Shown here in pieces: positions 28,518 to 37,489 of a stretch of 64,000 nucleotides of DNA. Source of the DNA: Streptomyces sp. P3 (GTDB lineage: Bacteria > Actinomycetota > Actinomycetes > Streptomycetales > Streptomycetaceae); assembly GCA_016893485.2 (NCBI GenBank), contig JAFEKX020000001.1:5783501-5847500 (forward strand), written 5' to 3'. The stretch's first letter is position 1; each line of letters begins with the position of its first letter. The position numbers and the translations under genes are program-made. The notes beneath the pieces are model-generated. The model saw only the letters and a program-made list of their open reading frames with translations, made no database searches and had not been told where the DNA came from.

Positions 28518-28976
28518 TCACAGCGCCACGAACGCCGCCGTCAGCAGGGCGATCCCCGACCCGGCCAGCACCCACGCCGGCCGGGTCAGCCGCAGCCCGC
28601 CCGCCACCACCACCGAGGCCAGCAGCAGGGCGCCGCCCAGGGGCACCCAGGCGTAGAGGATGCCGGCGGGACCCGAGCGCATGACCTCGTCGGTGCCGGG
28701 CTTCACGATCACGGCGTACGTCCGACCCTTCTTCACCGCGACCGTGTGATCGATGACGACCTCTGCGCGGGCGCTCGATCCGGTCGACACCGGTGTGTAC
28801 GGGCCGGTGCAGGTGTCGTCACCGCACGAGGTGACCCGGACCGTGCCGTGCTCGCGGCCCTTGGTCAGCATCACGTTGTGCGCGTTCGGCCACGAGCCCC
28901 ACACCCCGGCGATCAGGATCAGCACGGTGACCGTGCCCATCGCCGCGAGCCGTCCGAAGTACATGGCGGGGATCAT
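28518..28976 (-). CDS. Membrane protein of unknown function
   Basis: 152 residues with an N-terminal helix (LAAMGTVTVLILIAGVWGSW), an extracytoplasmic domain with one likely disulphide (SCGDDTC), and two C-terminal helices (GILYAWVPLGGALLLASVVVAGGL and PAWVLAGSGIALLTAAFVAL). Start ATG 28976, or ATG 28964 (MYFGRL). Between ppc (convergent) and pth. I do not recognise the family; similar short proteins occur in other streptomycetes. Confidence 0.7.
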   Translation of the reverse strand: MIPAMYFGRLAAMGTVTVLILIAGVWGSWPNAHNVMLTKGREHGTVRVTSCGDDTCTGPYTPVSTGSSARAEVVIDHTVAVKKGRTYAVIVKPGTDEVMRSGPAGILYAWVPLGGALLLASVVVAGGLRLTRPAWVLAGSGIALLTAAFVAL

Positions 28977-29081
28977 TGGCCATACCTGGACGCGCGGTCA
29001 ACTTCCGCACGGGACAAGCCGGTTGAGGCGGTCAATCGCCGCAAGAGTGGCAAGTCGGGCAATTCTCGTAAGCCGGGCGGC

Positions 29082-29685
29082 TCAGGAGTTGTACGCGCTC
29101 TGCGCCCGCTCCAGGCCCTCGCTCACCAGGCACTCCACGGAGTCCGTCGCCCGGTCCACCAGGAAGTCCAGTTCCTTGCGCTCTGTGGAGGAGAAGTCCT
29201 TCAACACGAAGTCGGCGACCTGCATCCGGCCCGGCGGACGTCCGATGCCGAACCGTACCCGGTGGTAGTCCGGGCCCATCGCCTTCGTCATCGACTTCAG
29301 ACCGTTGTGGCCGTTGTCGCCGCCGCCGAGCTTGAGGCGGAGGGTGCCGTAGTCGATGTCGAGTTCGTCGTGCACGGCGACGACGTTCGCGAGCGGCACC
29401 TTGTAGAAGTCGCGCAGCGCGTTGACCGGGCCGCCCGACAGGTTCATGAACGACGTCGGCTTCACCAGCACGACCCGGCGGCTCGCCGGACCCGGGGCGC
29501 CGATCCGGCCCTCCAGGACCTGCGCCTGCGCCTTGCCGGCCCGCTTGAACCTGCCGCCGACGCGCTCGGCCAGCAGGTCGGCCACCATGAAGCCCACGTT
29601 GTGCCGGTTGTTCGCGTACTCGGGACCAGGGTTCCCCGAGCCCCACGATCAGCCAGGGGGCGTTGGCGTCGGTCGTCACGTCCAT
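29082..29685 (-). CDS. pth: Peptidyl-tRNA hydrolase, one frame break
   Basis: Pth releases tRNA from peptidyl-tRNA that drops off ribosomes and is essential in bacteria. N terminus from ATG 29685: MDVTTDANAPWLIVGLG. One G too many near 29632 breaks the frame, after which NPGPEYANNRHNVGFMVADLL contains the catalytic Asn and His. Then KPTSFMNLSGGPV, VVAVHDELDIDYGTLRLKLGGG with the active-site Asp, DNGHNGLKSM, and RFGIGRPPGRMQVADFVL. About 200 residues. It follows rplY, with a hairpin between. Confidence 0.95.
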
Positions 29686-29728
29686 GTCTCCATTGCTGTG
29701 ATTCTCGGGGACACCCCGGACCCCGGCA

Positions 29729-29763
29729 GCCGGCCGCTGCTCCCGGTGGGAACAGCGGCCGGC
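29729..29763. terminator. Terminator between rplY and pth
   Basis: GCCGGCCGCTGCTCCC and GGGAACAGCGGCCGGC form a long stem with a three-base loop, 22 bases past the rplY stop on the minus strand. It may attenuate rather than fully separate pth. Confidence 0.8.
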
Positions 29764-29784
29764 GAAACGGTGAGCGGGTGAGGA

Positions 29785-30372
29785 TCAGGCCTCGGCGGAC
29801 TCGCCGTCGGCGTCCTCCGTGGAGGCCTCCTCGGCCTGCGCGGCCAGGACCTGGAGGACGACCGCGTCCTCGTCGATCGCCAGCGTGGTGCCCTTGGGCA
29901 GCGGGATGTCCTTGGCGGCGATGGAGGCACCGGCCTCCAGGCCCGCGATGGACACGGTGACCGACTCGGGGATGTGCGTGGCCTCGGCCTCGACGGTGAT
30001 CGTGCTCAGCACGTGCTCCAGCAGGAAGGAGCCCGGGGCCAGCTCGCCCTCGGTGTGGACGTAGACCTCGACGGTGACCTTCTCGCCGCTCTTCACGGTG
30101 AGCAGGTCGACGTGCTCGAGGAAGCCCTTGATGGCGTCACGCTGGACGGCCTTCGGGATGGCGAGCTGGGTCTTGCCGTCGATGTCCAGGGTCAGCAGGA
30201 CGTTCGGGGTACGCAGGGCGAGCTGCAGCTCGTGGCCCGGCAGGGTGACGTGCAGCGGGTCGACACCGTGGCCGTAGACGACGGCGGGGACCTTCTTCTC
30301 CCGGCGGATACGGCGGGCGGCGCCCTTGCCGAACTCGGTACGGGTCTCGGCGGTGAGCTTGACGTCGGCCAT
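29785..30372 (-). CDS. rplY: 50S ribosomal protein L25 (Ctc/TL5 form)
   Basis: 195 residues from ATG 30372 (MADVKLTAETRTEFGKGAARRIRREKKVPAVVYGHG), the conserved 5S-rRNA-binding N-terminal L25 domain, followed by the long C-terminal beta domain (VPVEVYVHTEGELAPG-type; LEHVLSTITVEAEATHIPESVTV) and an acidic tail typical of the TL5/Ctc subfamily (EEASTEDADGESAEA). Unbroken. Upstream in-frame sequence to 30495 is not coding. It lies between prs and pth, the usual actinobacterial order. Confidence 0.95.
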   Translation of the reverse strand: MADVKLTAETRTEFGKGAARRIRREKKVPAVVYGHGVDPLHVTLPGHELQLALRTPNVLLTLDIDGKTQLAIPKAVQRDAIKGFLEHVDLLTVKSGEKVTVEVYVHTEGELAPGSFLLEHVLSTITVEAEATHIPESVTVSIAGLEAGASIAAKDIPLPKGTTLAIDEDAVVLQVLAAQAEEASTEDADGESAEA

Positions 30373-30472
30373 GGCTACTCCTCGTAGAACAGGTGCGGTG
30401 GGGGCGGTCACCCGGCCGAACATCGGCCTGCTACGAAGAGCGCGTCGATAACGGACCGCCGTACCCCAACAG

Positions 30473-30527
30473 GTACGGCCTCCCTCGCCGAGCAACTGTG
30501 GCAGCTTACTCGGCGGGGAGGCCGTAC
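30473..30527. terminator. Terminator between prs and rplY
   Basis: GTACGGCCTCCCTCGCCGA faces TCGGCGGGGAGGCCGTAC across an 18-base loop, with one bulged base; it is 27 bases past the prs stop on the minus strand. Confidence 0.8.
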
Positions 30528-30553
30528 AAGAAATCGATCTATGACCGCCGGGG

Positions 30554-31534
30554 TCAGTGCTCGTCGAAGAGGCTCGTGACCGAGCCGTCCTCGAAGACCT
30601 CGCGGACCGCGCTGGCGATGGTCGGGGCGATCGACAGGACGGTGATCTTGTCGAGGTCGGCGCCCAGTTCGCCCGGTGTCGGGAGGGTGTCCGTGAGCAC
30701 GAACTCGCTGACGCGGGAGTTCTTCAGACGGTCCGCGGCGGGGCCGGACAGCACGCCGTGGGTGGCCGTCACGATGACGTCCTCCGCGCCGTGCGCGAAC
30801 AGGGCGTCCGCCGCGGCGCAGATCGTGCCACCGGTGTCGATCATGTCGTCGACCAGGACGCAGACGCGGCCCTTGACCTCACCGACGACCTCGTGGACGG
30901 TCACCTGGTTCGCCACGTCCTTGTCGCGCCGCTTGTGCACGATCGCCAGGGGCGCGCCCAGGCGGTCGCACCAGCGGTCGGCGACGCGCACGCGGCCGGC
31001 GTCCGGGGAGACGACGGTCAGCTTGCTGCGGTCGACCTTGCCGCCCACGTAGTCCGCCAGCAGCGGGAGGGCGAAGAGGTGGTCCACGGGGCCGTCGAAG
31101 AAGCCCTGGATCTGGTCGGTGTGCAGGTCGACGGTGAGGATGCGGTGCGCACCCGCCGTCTTCATCAGGTCCGCGACCAGGCGGGCCGAGATGGGCTCAC
31201 GGCCGCGGTGCTTCTTGTCCTGGCGGGCGTAGCCGTAGAAGGGGACGATCACGGTGATGGAGCGGGCCGACGCGCGCTTGAGGGCGTCGATCATGATGAG
31301 CTGCTCCATGACCCACTGGTTGATCGGAGCCGTGTGGCTCTGGATCACGAAACAGTCCGCACCGCGCACCGACTCCTCGAAGCGGACGTAGATCTCGCCG
31401 TTCGCGAAGTCGAAGGCCTTCGTCGGGACTACCCCGACACCCAGCTGCTGGGCGACCTCCTTGGCAAGCTCGGGGTGGGCGCGGCCGGAGAAGAACATCA
31501 TCTTCTTCTCGCCGGTCGTCTTGATCCCGGTCAC
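30554..31534 (-). CDS. prs: Ribose-phosphate pyrophosphokinase
   Basis: Makes PRPP from ribose-5-phosphate and ATP for nucleotide, His and Trp synthesis. 326 residues, unbroken: MFFSGRAHPELAKEVAQQLG, DFANGEIYVRFEESVRG, VIQSHTAPINQWVMEQLIMIDALKRA (shortened), VIVPFYGYARQDKKHRGREP, VDLHTDQIQGFF, VSPDAGRVRVADRW, and the PRPP loop CVLVDDMIDTGGTI. The start is GTG 31534 (MTGIKTTGEKK). It follows glmU by 77 bases on the same strand, the common actinobacterial glmU-prs-rplY-pth order. Confidence 0.97.
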   Translation of the reverse strand: MTGIKTTGEKKMMFFSGRAHPELAKEVAQQLGVGVVPTKAFDFANGEIYVRFEESVRGADCFVIQSHTAPINQWVMEQLIMIDALKRASARSITVIVPFYGYARQDKKHRGREPISARLVADLMKTAGAHRILTVDLHTDQIQGFFDGPVDHLFALPLLADYVGGKVDRSKLTVVSPDAGRVRVADRWCDRLGAPLAIVHKRRDKDVANQVTVHEVVGEVKGRVCVLVDDMIDTGGTICAAADALFAHGAEDVIVTATHGVLSGPAADRLKNSRVSEFVLTDTLPTPGELGADLDKITVLSIAPTIASAVREVFEDGSVTSLFDEH

Positions 31535-31611
31535 AGCACTGTCTCCTCAGAGGTCATTCAACTGGGTGTGCGTTTATCACGGTACGCCGTGTTCGACGCG
31601 CCCGTTTCCGG

Positions 31612-33056
31612 TCAGTTCTCGCTGTCGCCCTGGCGGGAAGCCGTTTCCGCGGCCTTCGCCGCCGCGCTGCCGGACGCTTGCGGGCGACCCAGCCCTCGAT
31701 ATTCCGCTGCTGGCCACGGGCCACGGCCAGCGAACCGGGCGGTACGTCCTTCGTGATCACGGACCCGGCGGCGGTGTACGCGCCGTCCCCGACCGTGACG
31801 GGTGCCACAAACATATTGTCCGAACCCGTCCGGCAGTGCGACCCCACGGTGGTGTGGTGTTTGTTCTGTCCGTCGTAGTTGACGAACACGCTTGCCGCTC
31901 CGATGTTCGTGTACTCGCCGATCGTCGCGTCCCCGACATAGGAGAGGTGCGGGACTTTCGCGCCCTCGCCGATCGCCGCGTTCTTCGTCTCGACGTACGT
32001 CCCGATCTTGCCCTTCGCGCCCAGCCGGGTGCCGGGACGGAGATAGGCGAACGGGCCTACGGACGCCTGCGGGCCGATGTGCGAGCTGACGGCGACGGTG
32101 TTGTCGACGCGGGCGCCGGCCTCGACGGTGGTGTCCGTCAGGCGGGTGTTGGGGCCGACCTCGGCGCCCTCGCCGAGGTGGGTGGTGCCGTGCAGCTGGG
32201 TGCCGGGGTGGACGACCGCGTCCTGGCCGAAGGTGACGTCGACGTCGATCCAGGTGGTGGCCGGGTCGATGACGGTGACGCCGCCGAGCATGGCCTCGGT
32301 CAGCAGCCGGTCGTTCAGGATGCGGCGGGCCTCGGACAGCTGCACGCGGTTGTTGATGCCGGCGATCTCGCGGTGGTCGCCCGCGACGGAGGCGCCGACC
32401 CGGTGCCCGGCCTCGCGCAGGATGCCGAGGACGTCGGTGAGGTACTCCTCGCCCTGGCTGTTGTCGGTGCGCACCTTGCCGAGGGCGTCGGCGAGGAGCT
32501 GGCCGTCGAAGGCGAAGACCCCGGAGTTGATCTCGCGGATCGCGCGCTGCGAGTCGGACGCGTCCTTGTGCTCGACGATCGCGGTCACCGCGCCGGAGGC
32601 ACCGTCGCGGACGATACGGCCGTAGCCGGTGGCGTCGGGGACCTCGGCCGTCAGGACCGTCACCGCGTTGCCGTCGGCGGAGTGGTTGGCGGTGAGGGCG
32701 CGCAGGGTCTCGCCGCGCAGCAGGGGAGTGTCGCCGCAGACGACGACCACGGTGCCGTCGATGGTGCCGAGTTCCTCGAGCGCCATGCGGACGGCGTGCC
32801 CGGTGCCGTTCTGCTCGGCCTGGACCGCGGTCCGTACGCCGGGGTCGGTCGCGCCGAGGTGGGCGGTCACCTGCTCGCGGGCGTGGCCCACGACGACGAC
32901 CAGGTTCTCCGGCTCCAACTCGCGGGCGGCGGCCAGCACATGGCCGACGAGGGTCCGGCCGCAGAGCTCGTGCAGGACCTTCGGTGTGGCCGACTTCATA
33001 CGGGTGCCCTCACCCGCTGCGAGGACGACGACGGCTGCCGGGCGAATGGCGCTCAC
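31612..33056 (-). CDS. glmU: Bifunctional N-acetylglucosamine-1-P uridyltransferase / glucosamine-1-P acetyltransferase, one frame break
   Basis: GlmU makes UDP-GlcNAc for peptidoglycan. The pyrophosphorylase domain has AAVVVLAAGEGTRMKSATPKVLH, QAEQNGTGHAV and INSGVFAFDG; the left-handed helix acetyltransferase has GPFAYLRPGTRLGAKGKIGTYVETKNA (hexapeptide repeats), HLSYVGDATIGEYTNIGA and SDNMFVAPVTVGDGAYTAAGS. A base is missing near 31672, so an open frame runs on to 31554. With repair the protein ends RPGSAAAKAAETASRQGDSEN at 31612, as in other streptomycetes, about 481 residues. ATG/GTG at 33056. tRNA-Gln lies upstream. Confidence 0.96.
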
Positions 33057-33134
33057 GGGTTTGCCCTTCGGCTTCGGAATGCTGGGGTGTGGACATTCGC
33101 AGGATACCGGGGCGTTTCATGGGGACATGAGAGT

Positions 33135-33160
33135 GGGCCCTGACAGTGCTGTCAGGGCCC
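33135..33160. terminator. Perfect hairpin between tRNA-Gln and glmU
   Basis: GGGCCCTGACAG, TG, CTGTCAGGGCCC: a perfect twelve-base stem, 60 bases downstream of the tRNA on the minus strand and ahead of glmU. Confidence 0.85.
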
Positions 33161-33219
33161 TAACAGGGGTGTGCGGAGAGGGGGTTGCCCAGGTGTCGAT
33201 CAGTTGCGATCGGGTTGTG

Positions 33220-33291
33220 CTCCCCCGCCAGGACTCGAACCCGGACAAATGGCACCAAAAGCCACGGTGCTGCCAATTACACCACGGGGGA
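33220..33291 (-). tRNA. tRNA-Gln (anticodon TTG)
   Basis: Read on the minus strand the 72 bases start TCCCCCGTGGTGTAATTGGC and end GGTTCGAGTCCTGGCGGGGG-A plus discriminator G. The acceptor stem TCCCCCG/CGGGGGA is perfect. The anticodon arm GTGGC-TTTTGGT-GCCAT places TTG at 34-36. The T arm has GGTTCGAGTCC. The D arm is short, as in other actinobacterial tRNA-Gln. CA follows the discriminator, so part of CCA may be encoded (GCA). Confidence 0.96.
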
Positions 33292-33485
33292 TCAAACTCG
33301 TGAGAACCGGACATTTAGCCTGGTCGCCGAGTGGCCACCCAACACTATGCCGTACCGGATGGCCTCCGTGCGACGGTACTTGTTCCCGGTGATCGAATTC
33401 GTCACCGTCCGACTACGCGTCGTGGTCTGGGCCGCGCGGCGAAACTCACCGGAAAACCGGGCCCCGGCGCCCTTAGGCTGGAGGC

Positions 33486-34798
33486 ATGACCACGACGGGG
33501 AAGACCATGCCGCGGCCCGGGGAGGGCCGTGGTGGTGGACCAGGTGGCGCGGTGCGGTGCTCGACGCGGGGCTCGCGGTGGGATCCGCGGCGGAGTGCGG
33601 GGCGGAGGGCGTCCGGTTCGCCCGGGACGCGGGGGTCCCGGCGGCCGTCGGTGTCGTCTTCGGGGTGCTGGCCGGCTCGACGCTGATCGTCCGGCTGAAG
33701 TGGCCCATCGCCGTCGTCCTCGTCTCCATCGCCATCACCCCGGCCCAGATGGGCTATGTGATGGGCATCGTCGGCCTGTACACCCTGGCCGCGTCCGAGC
33801 TGCCGCGCCGGATCATCGGGGCGCTCGCGGGGATGTCGTTCCTCGGGATGCTCATCGTCATGTTCGTGCGGGTGCGGCAGGACATGCAGCACGGGACGTG
33901 GGAACTCGGCGACTGGTTCCTGCCGTTCGCGTCCATCACCACCGCGGTCGGGATGACCGCGCCGCCCGTCCTGCTCGGCATGTACGTGGGTGCCCGGCGG
34001 CGGCTGATGGAGAGTCTCCGGGAGCGGGCGGACAGCCTGGAGCGGGAGCTTCAGCTTCTTGCGGAGCGGGCGGAGGAGCGGGCGGAGTGGGCTCGGGGAG
34101 GAGCGGACCCGGATCGCCCGTGAGATGCACGATGTCGTCGCGCATCGGGTGAGTCTGATGGTCGTGCACGCGGCGGCGCTGCAGGCGGTGGCTCGGAAGG
34201 ATCCTGAGAAGGCCGTGAAGAACGCGGCGCTCGTGGGGGGACATGGGGCGGCAGGCGCTCACCGAACTCCGGGAGATGCTCGGGGTGTTGAGGAGTGGCG
34301 ACGGGCGGGGTGCGCGCGAGCGGGCGGCCGTGCCGTTGGTCGTGGTGGCCGCGGCTGCCGCCGCTGCGGCCTCTCGGGCCGTCGACGACGAGGGTGTGGG
34401 TGAGGGGCCCTGTCTGTCCGACGTGGACGAGTTGCTCGGGCAGTCCGCCGCGGCCGGGATGGCGGTGGATCTGTCGGTGGAGGGCGAGACGCGCTCTTAT
34501 GCGGCGGAGATCGAGCAGACCGCGTATCGGGTGGTGCAGGAGGCGTTGACCAACGTCCACAAGCATGCGGCGGGGGCGAAGACGCATGTGCGGCTTGCCC
34601 ACCGGGTGTCCGAGATCGCCATGCAGGTCGAGAACGAACCTCCGCCGGAGTTGGCGTCGGCGTCCGCTGCGCGGTTGCCCTCTGGGGGAACGGGCTGGTG
34701 GGGATGCGGGAGCGGGTGCTCGCGCTGGGCGGGGTTTTTGTTTCCGGGCCCACGGATGCCGGGGGTTTCGGGTGTCTGCGGTGATTCCGGCGGGTTGA
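33486..34798 (+). CDS. Membrane sensor histidine kinase (NarL/DesK type), heavily frame-broken
   Basis: Repaired, about 435 residues. ATG 33486 opens MTTTGKTMPRPGEGR. The frame moves near 33530 to an N-terminal membrane region with several helices (AAVGVVFGVLAGSTLIV, WPIAVVLVSIAITPAQMG, IIGALAGMSFLGMLIVMFV, PFASITTAVGMTAPPVLLGMYVG). A coiled linker follows (MESLRERADSLERELQLLAERAEER). After 34098 the dimerisation block is EERTRIAREMHDVVAHRVSLMVVHA with the phospho-His. After 34222 it continues MGRQALTELREMLGVLRSG, then EIEQTAYRVVQEALTNVHKHA and, near the end, NGLVGMRERVLALGG of the ATPase domain. Further breaks near 34685 and 34771. No regulator is adjacent. Loss of function cannot be excluded but the indel style is the same as elsewhere. 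Confidence 0.78.
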
Positions 34799-34892
34799 GT
34801 TTCGAGTGCCGGTGTGTGTGCCCGGTGGGTGGGTGCCGGTGGGTGGGTGCCTGTGCGTTGTCGCCTGCGGTGCGTTGGGGGCGGCGCCGCGC

Positions 34893-34980
34893 CGGGGGTG
34901 TCCGTCCTCGGATCGGCGCGGCGGCGTTTCTTGAGAGAGCGGCGGTGTTGAGCGCCGACCGCTGCGGGCGGACACCCCCG
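34893..34980. terminator. Long inverted repeat between the kinase and the SUKH-3 gene
   Basis: CGGGGGTGTCCG (34893-34904) and CGGACACCCCCG (34969-34980) are perfect complements 64 bases apart, with GC-rich partial pairing between. It lies between convergent genes and can serve both as a terminator. The rest of 34799-35028 shows no gene. Confidence 0.55.
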
Positions 34981-35028
34981 ACACGTCGCCTTCTCGCCGT
35001 ACGCGGCTTGCCGTCCGCTTGGCTTCGG

Positions 35029-35522
35029 TCAGCCCGCTGTGAGACGTACCGGCTCTATGCCCGCGACCAGGGTCGCCAGGGCCTGGTCGATGTCGGGGCC
35101 CAGGTACCAGTCGCCGGTGTGGTCGAGGGCGTAGACGCGGCCCTCGGAGTCGATGGCCAGGAGGGACTGGGTGTCGGGTTCCTCGCCCAGGGGGCTGACG
35201 TCGGTGTCCAGGGCGCGGCCCAGGTCGCCGAGGGTGCGGGCCATGTGGAGGCCGTGCAGGGGGTCCAGGTGGAGCGCTACGGGGAGATCTGGCGGCCGGG
35301 GCCGATGGGCGTGATGTGCAGGCCGCCGAACTCGGCCCAGACCTCCACCGCCGCCGGGAAGACGGCGTGCTGGTGTCCCGCGGGCGAGGTGTGGTCGCGC
35401 AGGGTGTCCGCCCAGATCTCGGCCTGCTTTATGTCCCAGCGGCCCGGCTGCCAGCCGGCGGCGCGCAGGGCGGCGTCCACGGGTACGGAGAAGCGCGTGG
35501 TGGAGTGGCGGTCGGCTTGCAT
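35029..35522 (-). CDS. SUKH-3 domain immunity-type protein, one frame break
   Basis: About 164 residues after restoring one base near 35288. From ATG 35522: MQADRHSTTRFSVPVDAALRAAGW, QPGRWDIKQAEIWADTLRDH, FPAAVEVWAEFGGLHITPIGPG, then VALHLDPLHGLHMARTLGDLGRAL, and LLAIDSEGRVYALDHTGDWYLGPDIDQALATLVAG (two halves). 'AAGWxPGR' at the start and 'FGGL...GP.I...P' match the SUKH-3 family, a branch of the SMI1/KNR4 superfamily that neutralises many nuclease and deaminase toxins. It is encoded directly downstream of, and on the same strand as, a YwqJ-type deaminase protein, as expected for an immunity gene. Confidence 0.8.
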
Positions 35523-35579
35523 CTGCCTTCGATCGTCGGCGTCAGGGCTGTCTTGGTTCCTTGGTGCTACGGGGAGGGG

Positions 35580-36108
35580 TCAGCCTGATTCCGTCGTGGG
35601 GTCGACGACTCGGACGCCGAAGTGGGCGCTGAGGGCTGTGCAGGCCCGGCAGGGGGCGCGAAGCTGCCGTGCAGGGGTCGCCGTCCTCGCGGATGCGGCG
35701 AGCGGTGAGTTTGGCCTGCTTGAGGGTTTTGCGGGCCTCGCCGTTGGTCATCGGCTTGCGGGCGGCGCGTTTGCTGCGGGTGGCGTCGGCGGCGGCGATG
35801 TGGCGGGAGATGAGGATCGCCTCGGCGCAGCGGCCGGTGAACCGGTCCCGCTGCGCGCTGGTGAGGGTGTCGAGGAAGTCCTGCACGAGCGGGTGCAGCG
35901 CGGGCGGCTGGTCGCCGCGGGCCGCGGTGCCGGTGAGGGTGGTGGCGCCGCGCACGGAGAGGGCGGCGGCGACGGTCGGGAGTATGCCGTCACGGCGGTG
36001 GTTGAGGGTCGGTGCGTGGGGCGCCTCGGTGGCGCTCCAGCCGACTCTGGGGTCGCCGGAGGACCCGGTGTGCGCCCCGGTGTGCGGTCCCGTCTGCGTC
36101 GCGTTCAT
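35580..36108 (-). CDS. YwqJ-type deaminase-fold protein, two frame breaks
   Basis: About 176 residues from ATG 36108 (chosen over 36117 because GGAGGGG then sits nine bases upstream). After a Thr/Gly/Pro-rich start the domain reads ALHPLVQDFLDTLTSAQRDRFTGRCAEAILISRHIAAA, a Lys/Arg-rich middle, and, after single-base breaks near 35675 and 35655, DPLHGSFAPPCRACTALSAH, then FGVRVVDPTTESG. CAE and PCxxC supply the zinc ligands and catalytic Glu of cytidine-deaminase-fold toxins (YwqJ family; Iyer, Aravind and colleagues). There is no secretion signal or large delivery domain, so a free cytoplasmic role is likely. SUKH-3 follows at once. Confidence 0.78.
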
Positions 36109-36488
36109 GATCGTCATCCCCTCCCGAGCATCCCCGGCGGGTCACAGAGTGCCAAATGCCGTGGCTGGTGCGGTAGCTGGGGCGGTGCGACACGCCAGGG
36201 CTTCGGCGGGCTGTCACGGCGGGGTGACGTCAGGTCACGGAAGTGAGGGTTCGGTGACGGGTGCGGTGCGTTCGGTGAGGGGTGCGGGGAGCGGGTGCGG
36301 CCGACCGCTGCCGGTGACCGGTGTCGCCGTACCGCATAGGCTGTCCGCACCGCGATCCACGCGGTCGACGCGTGGAGACAGTCGAACGAAGACGTCAAAA
36401 AGACGAGACAGTCGATACGGGGCACAGCAGGGCGAGTTGGACATTCGGCCGCTGTGAATCGTACTGAATGCCGCAGGGGGCAACCGCC
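36109..36488. other. Divergent intergenic region of the toxin/immunity locus
   Basis: About 380 bases between two divergent starts. The left half has repeated GGTGACGG/GGTGCGG motifs; the right half holds a lower-GC patch (GAAGACGTCAAAAAGACGAGACAG begins near 36387, quoted in part) and ends in the AGGGGG ribosome site of the next gene. No gene seen. Promoters for both directions should lie here. Confidence 0.4.
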
Positions 36489-37486
36489 ATGACGACAGGT
36501 CGGCTCGGGCAGCGAGCCGCGCCACCGAACGCGGCCTACGCCGGGCAGGTCGTGCACTTCCCGGACCCGGTCCGGGCGGCCCGTCACCCGCGAGGGGTGC
36601 GGATGGACGAGCACGGCTACCCCGACTTCTCGCCGTACGCGCGCGCCGCGGCCGAGATCGCGGAGCCCCGGAGGGGTTCGGGGTCGACGAGTTGAGGCTG
36701 ACGGACTACGTGTCGGCGAACGCGGCCCTCGCCGCCACCGGGCACGAACTGTGGGACACCGTGCCCGCGGTGGCCACCCCGCACGGCTGGACCTGGCACC
36801 ACGTGGTCGGCACCCGGCGCCTCGAACTCGTCCCCGTCGACGTGAAGGCGCTGCTGCGCCACCACGGCGGGATCGCCACGGCCGCCGTCGACCACGAGAA
36901 GCGCGGCACCCGCCCGCTCCAGGAGACCCGCCCCGCGCACTTCGGTCTGCCGAAGTCTGCGGTCGCGGTCACCGAGGCGCAGGTCCAGGGCGTCGAGGAG
37001 GACCTCGGCTACCGACTCCCGGGCGCCTACCGCTCGTTCCTCAAGGCGGCCGGCGGCTGCGCGCCCGTCGGGACCGCGCTGGACGCCGAGTTGGGCCTGC
37101 TGATCGACCAGCCGTTCTTCACGGTCCGCGACGAGGCGGCCGTCAACGACCTTGTGTACGTCAACAAATGCCTCCGCGACCACCTCACCAAGGACTACCT
37201 GGGCGTCGGCTTCGTCCAGGGCGGCCTGCTCGCGGTGAAGGTCAAGGGCCAGGGCCTCGGTTCGGTCTGGTTCTGCGCCTACGACGACGCCCGCGACGTC
37301 GACCCGTCGCAGGCACCGGCCGACCGCGTGGAGCGGCTGCTGCTGCCCGCCGGGGACGACTTCGACCAGTTCCTCGCCCGACTCGCGGGAAATCCCCGGA
37401 GTTGGAGACGGTGGCGAATCTGATGGTGGACGGCGGGTTCGCGACGGTGGTTCCGGCGGCGGCGTCCTCGGTGGGGAGTGAACTGA
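36489..37486 (+). CDS. WHH-type HNH nuclease domain fused to SMI1/KNR4 (SUKH-1) domain
   Basis: About 332 residues from ATG 36489. The N-terminal part (VVHFPDPVRAARHPRGVRMDEHGYPDFSPYA) ends after a break near 36669 in PPEGFGVDELRLTDYVSANAAL. Residues about 95-135 contain GWTWHHVVGTRRLELVPVDV and ALLRHHGGIATA, the W-HH ... VP ... H-GG pattern of WHH nucleases (HNH/ENDO VII superfamily toxins). From about 170 a SUKH-1 domain follows: VEEDLGYRLPGAYRSFLKAAGG and GLLIDQPFFTVRDEA. Toxin-type and immunity-type domains thus lie in one chain. A break near 37395 leads to PPELETVANLMVDGGFA. The exact end is uncertain; TGA 37484-37486, just before the next ATG, is likely after another indel. Confidence 0.75.
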
Positions 37487-37489
37487 ACG

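Noticed and set aside
31554..31611. GlmU extending to 31554 with an Arg-rich tail
   Set aside because: The tail arises from the frame break near 31672; restoring one base gives the normal ending at 31612.
33486..34798. Histidine kinase as a true pseudogene
   Set aside because: Five breaks in one gene could mean decay, but all lie in G/C runs like those in essential genes, and the catalytic blocks are preserved. Left as a gene with reservation.
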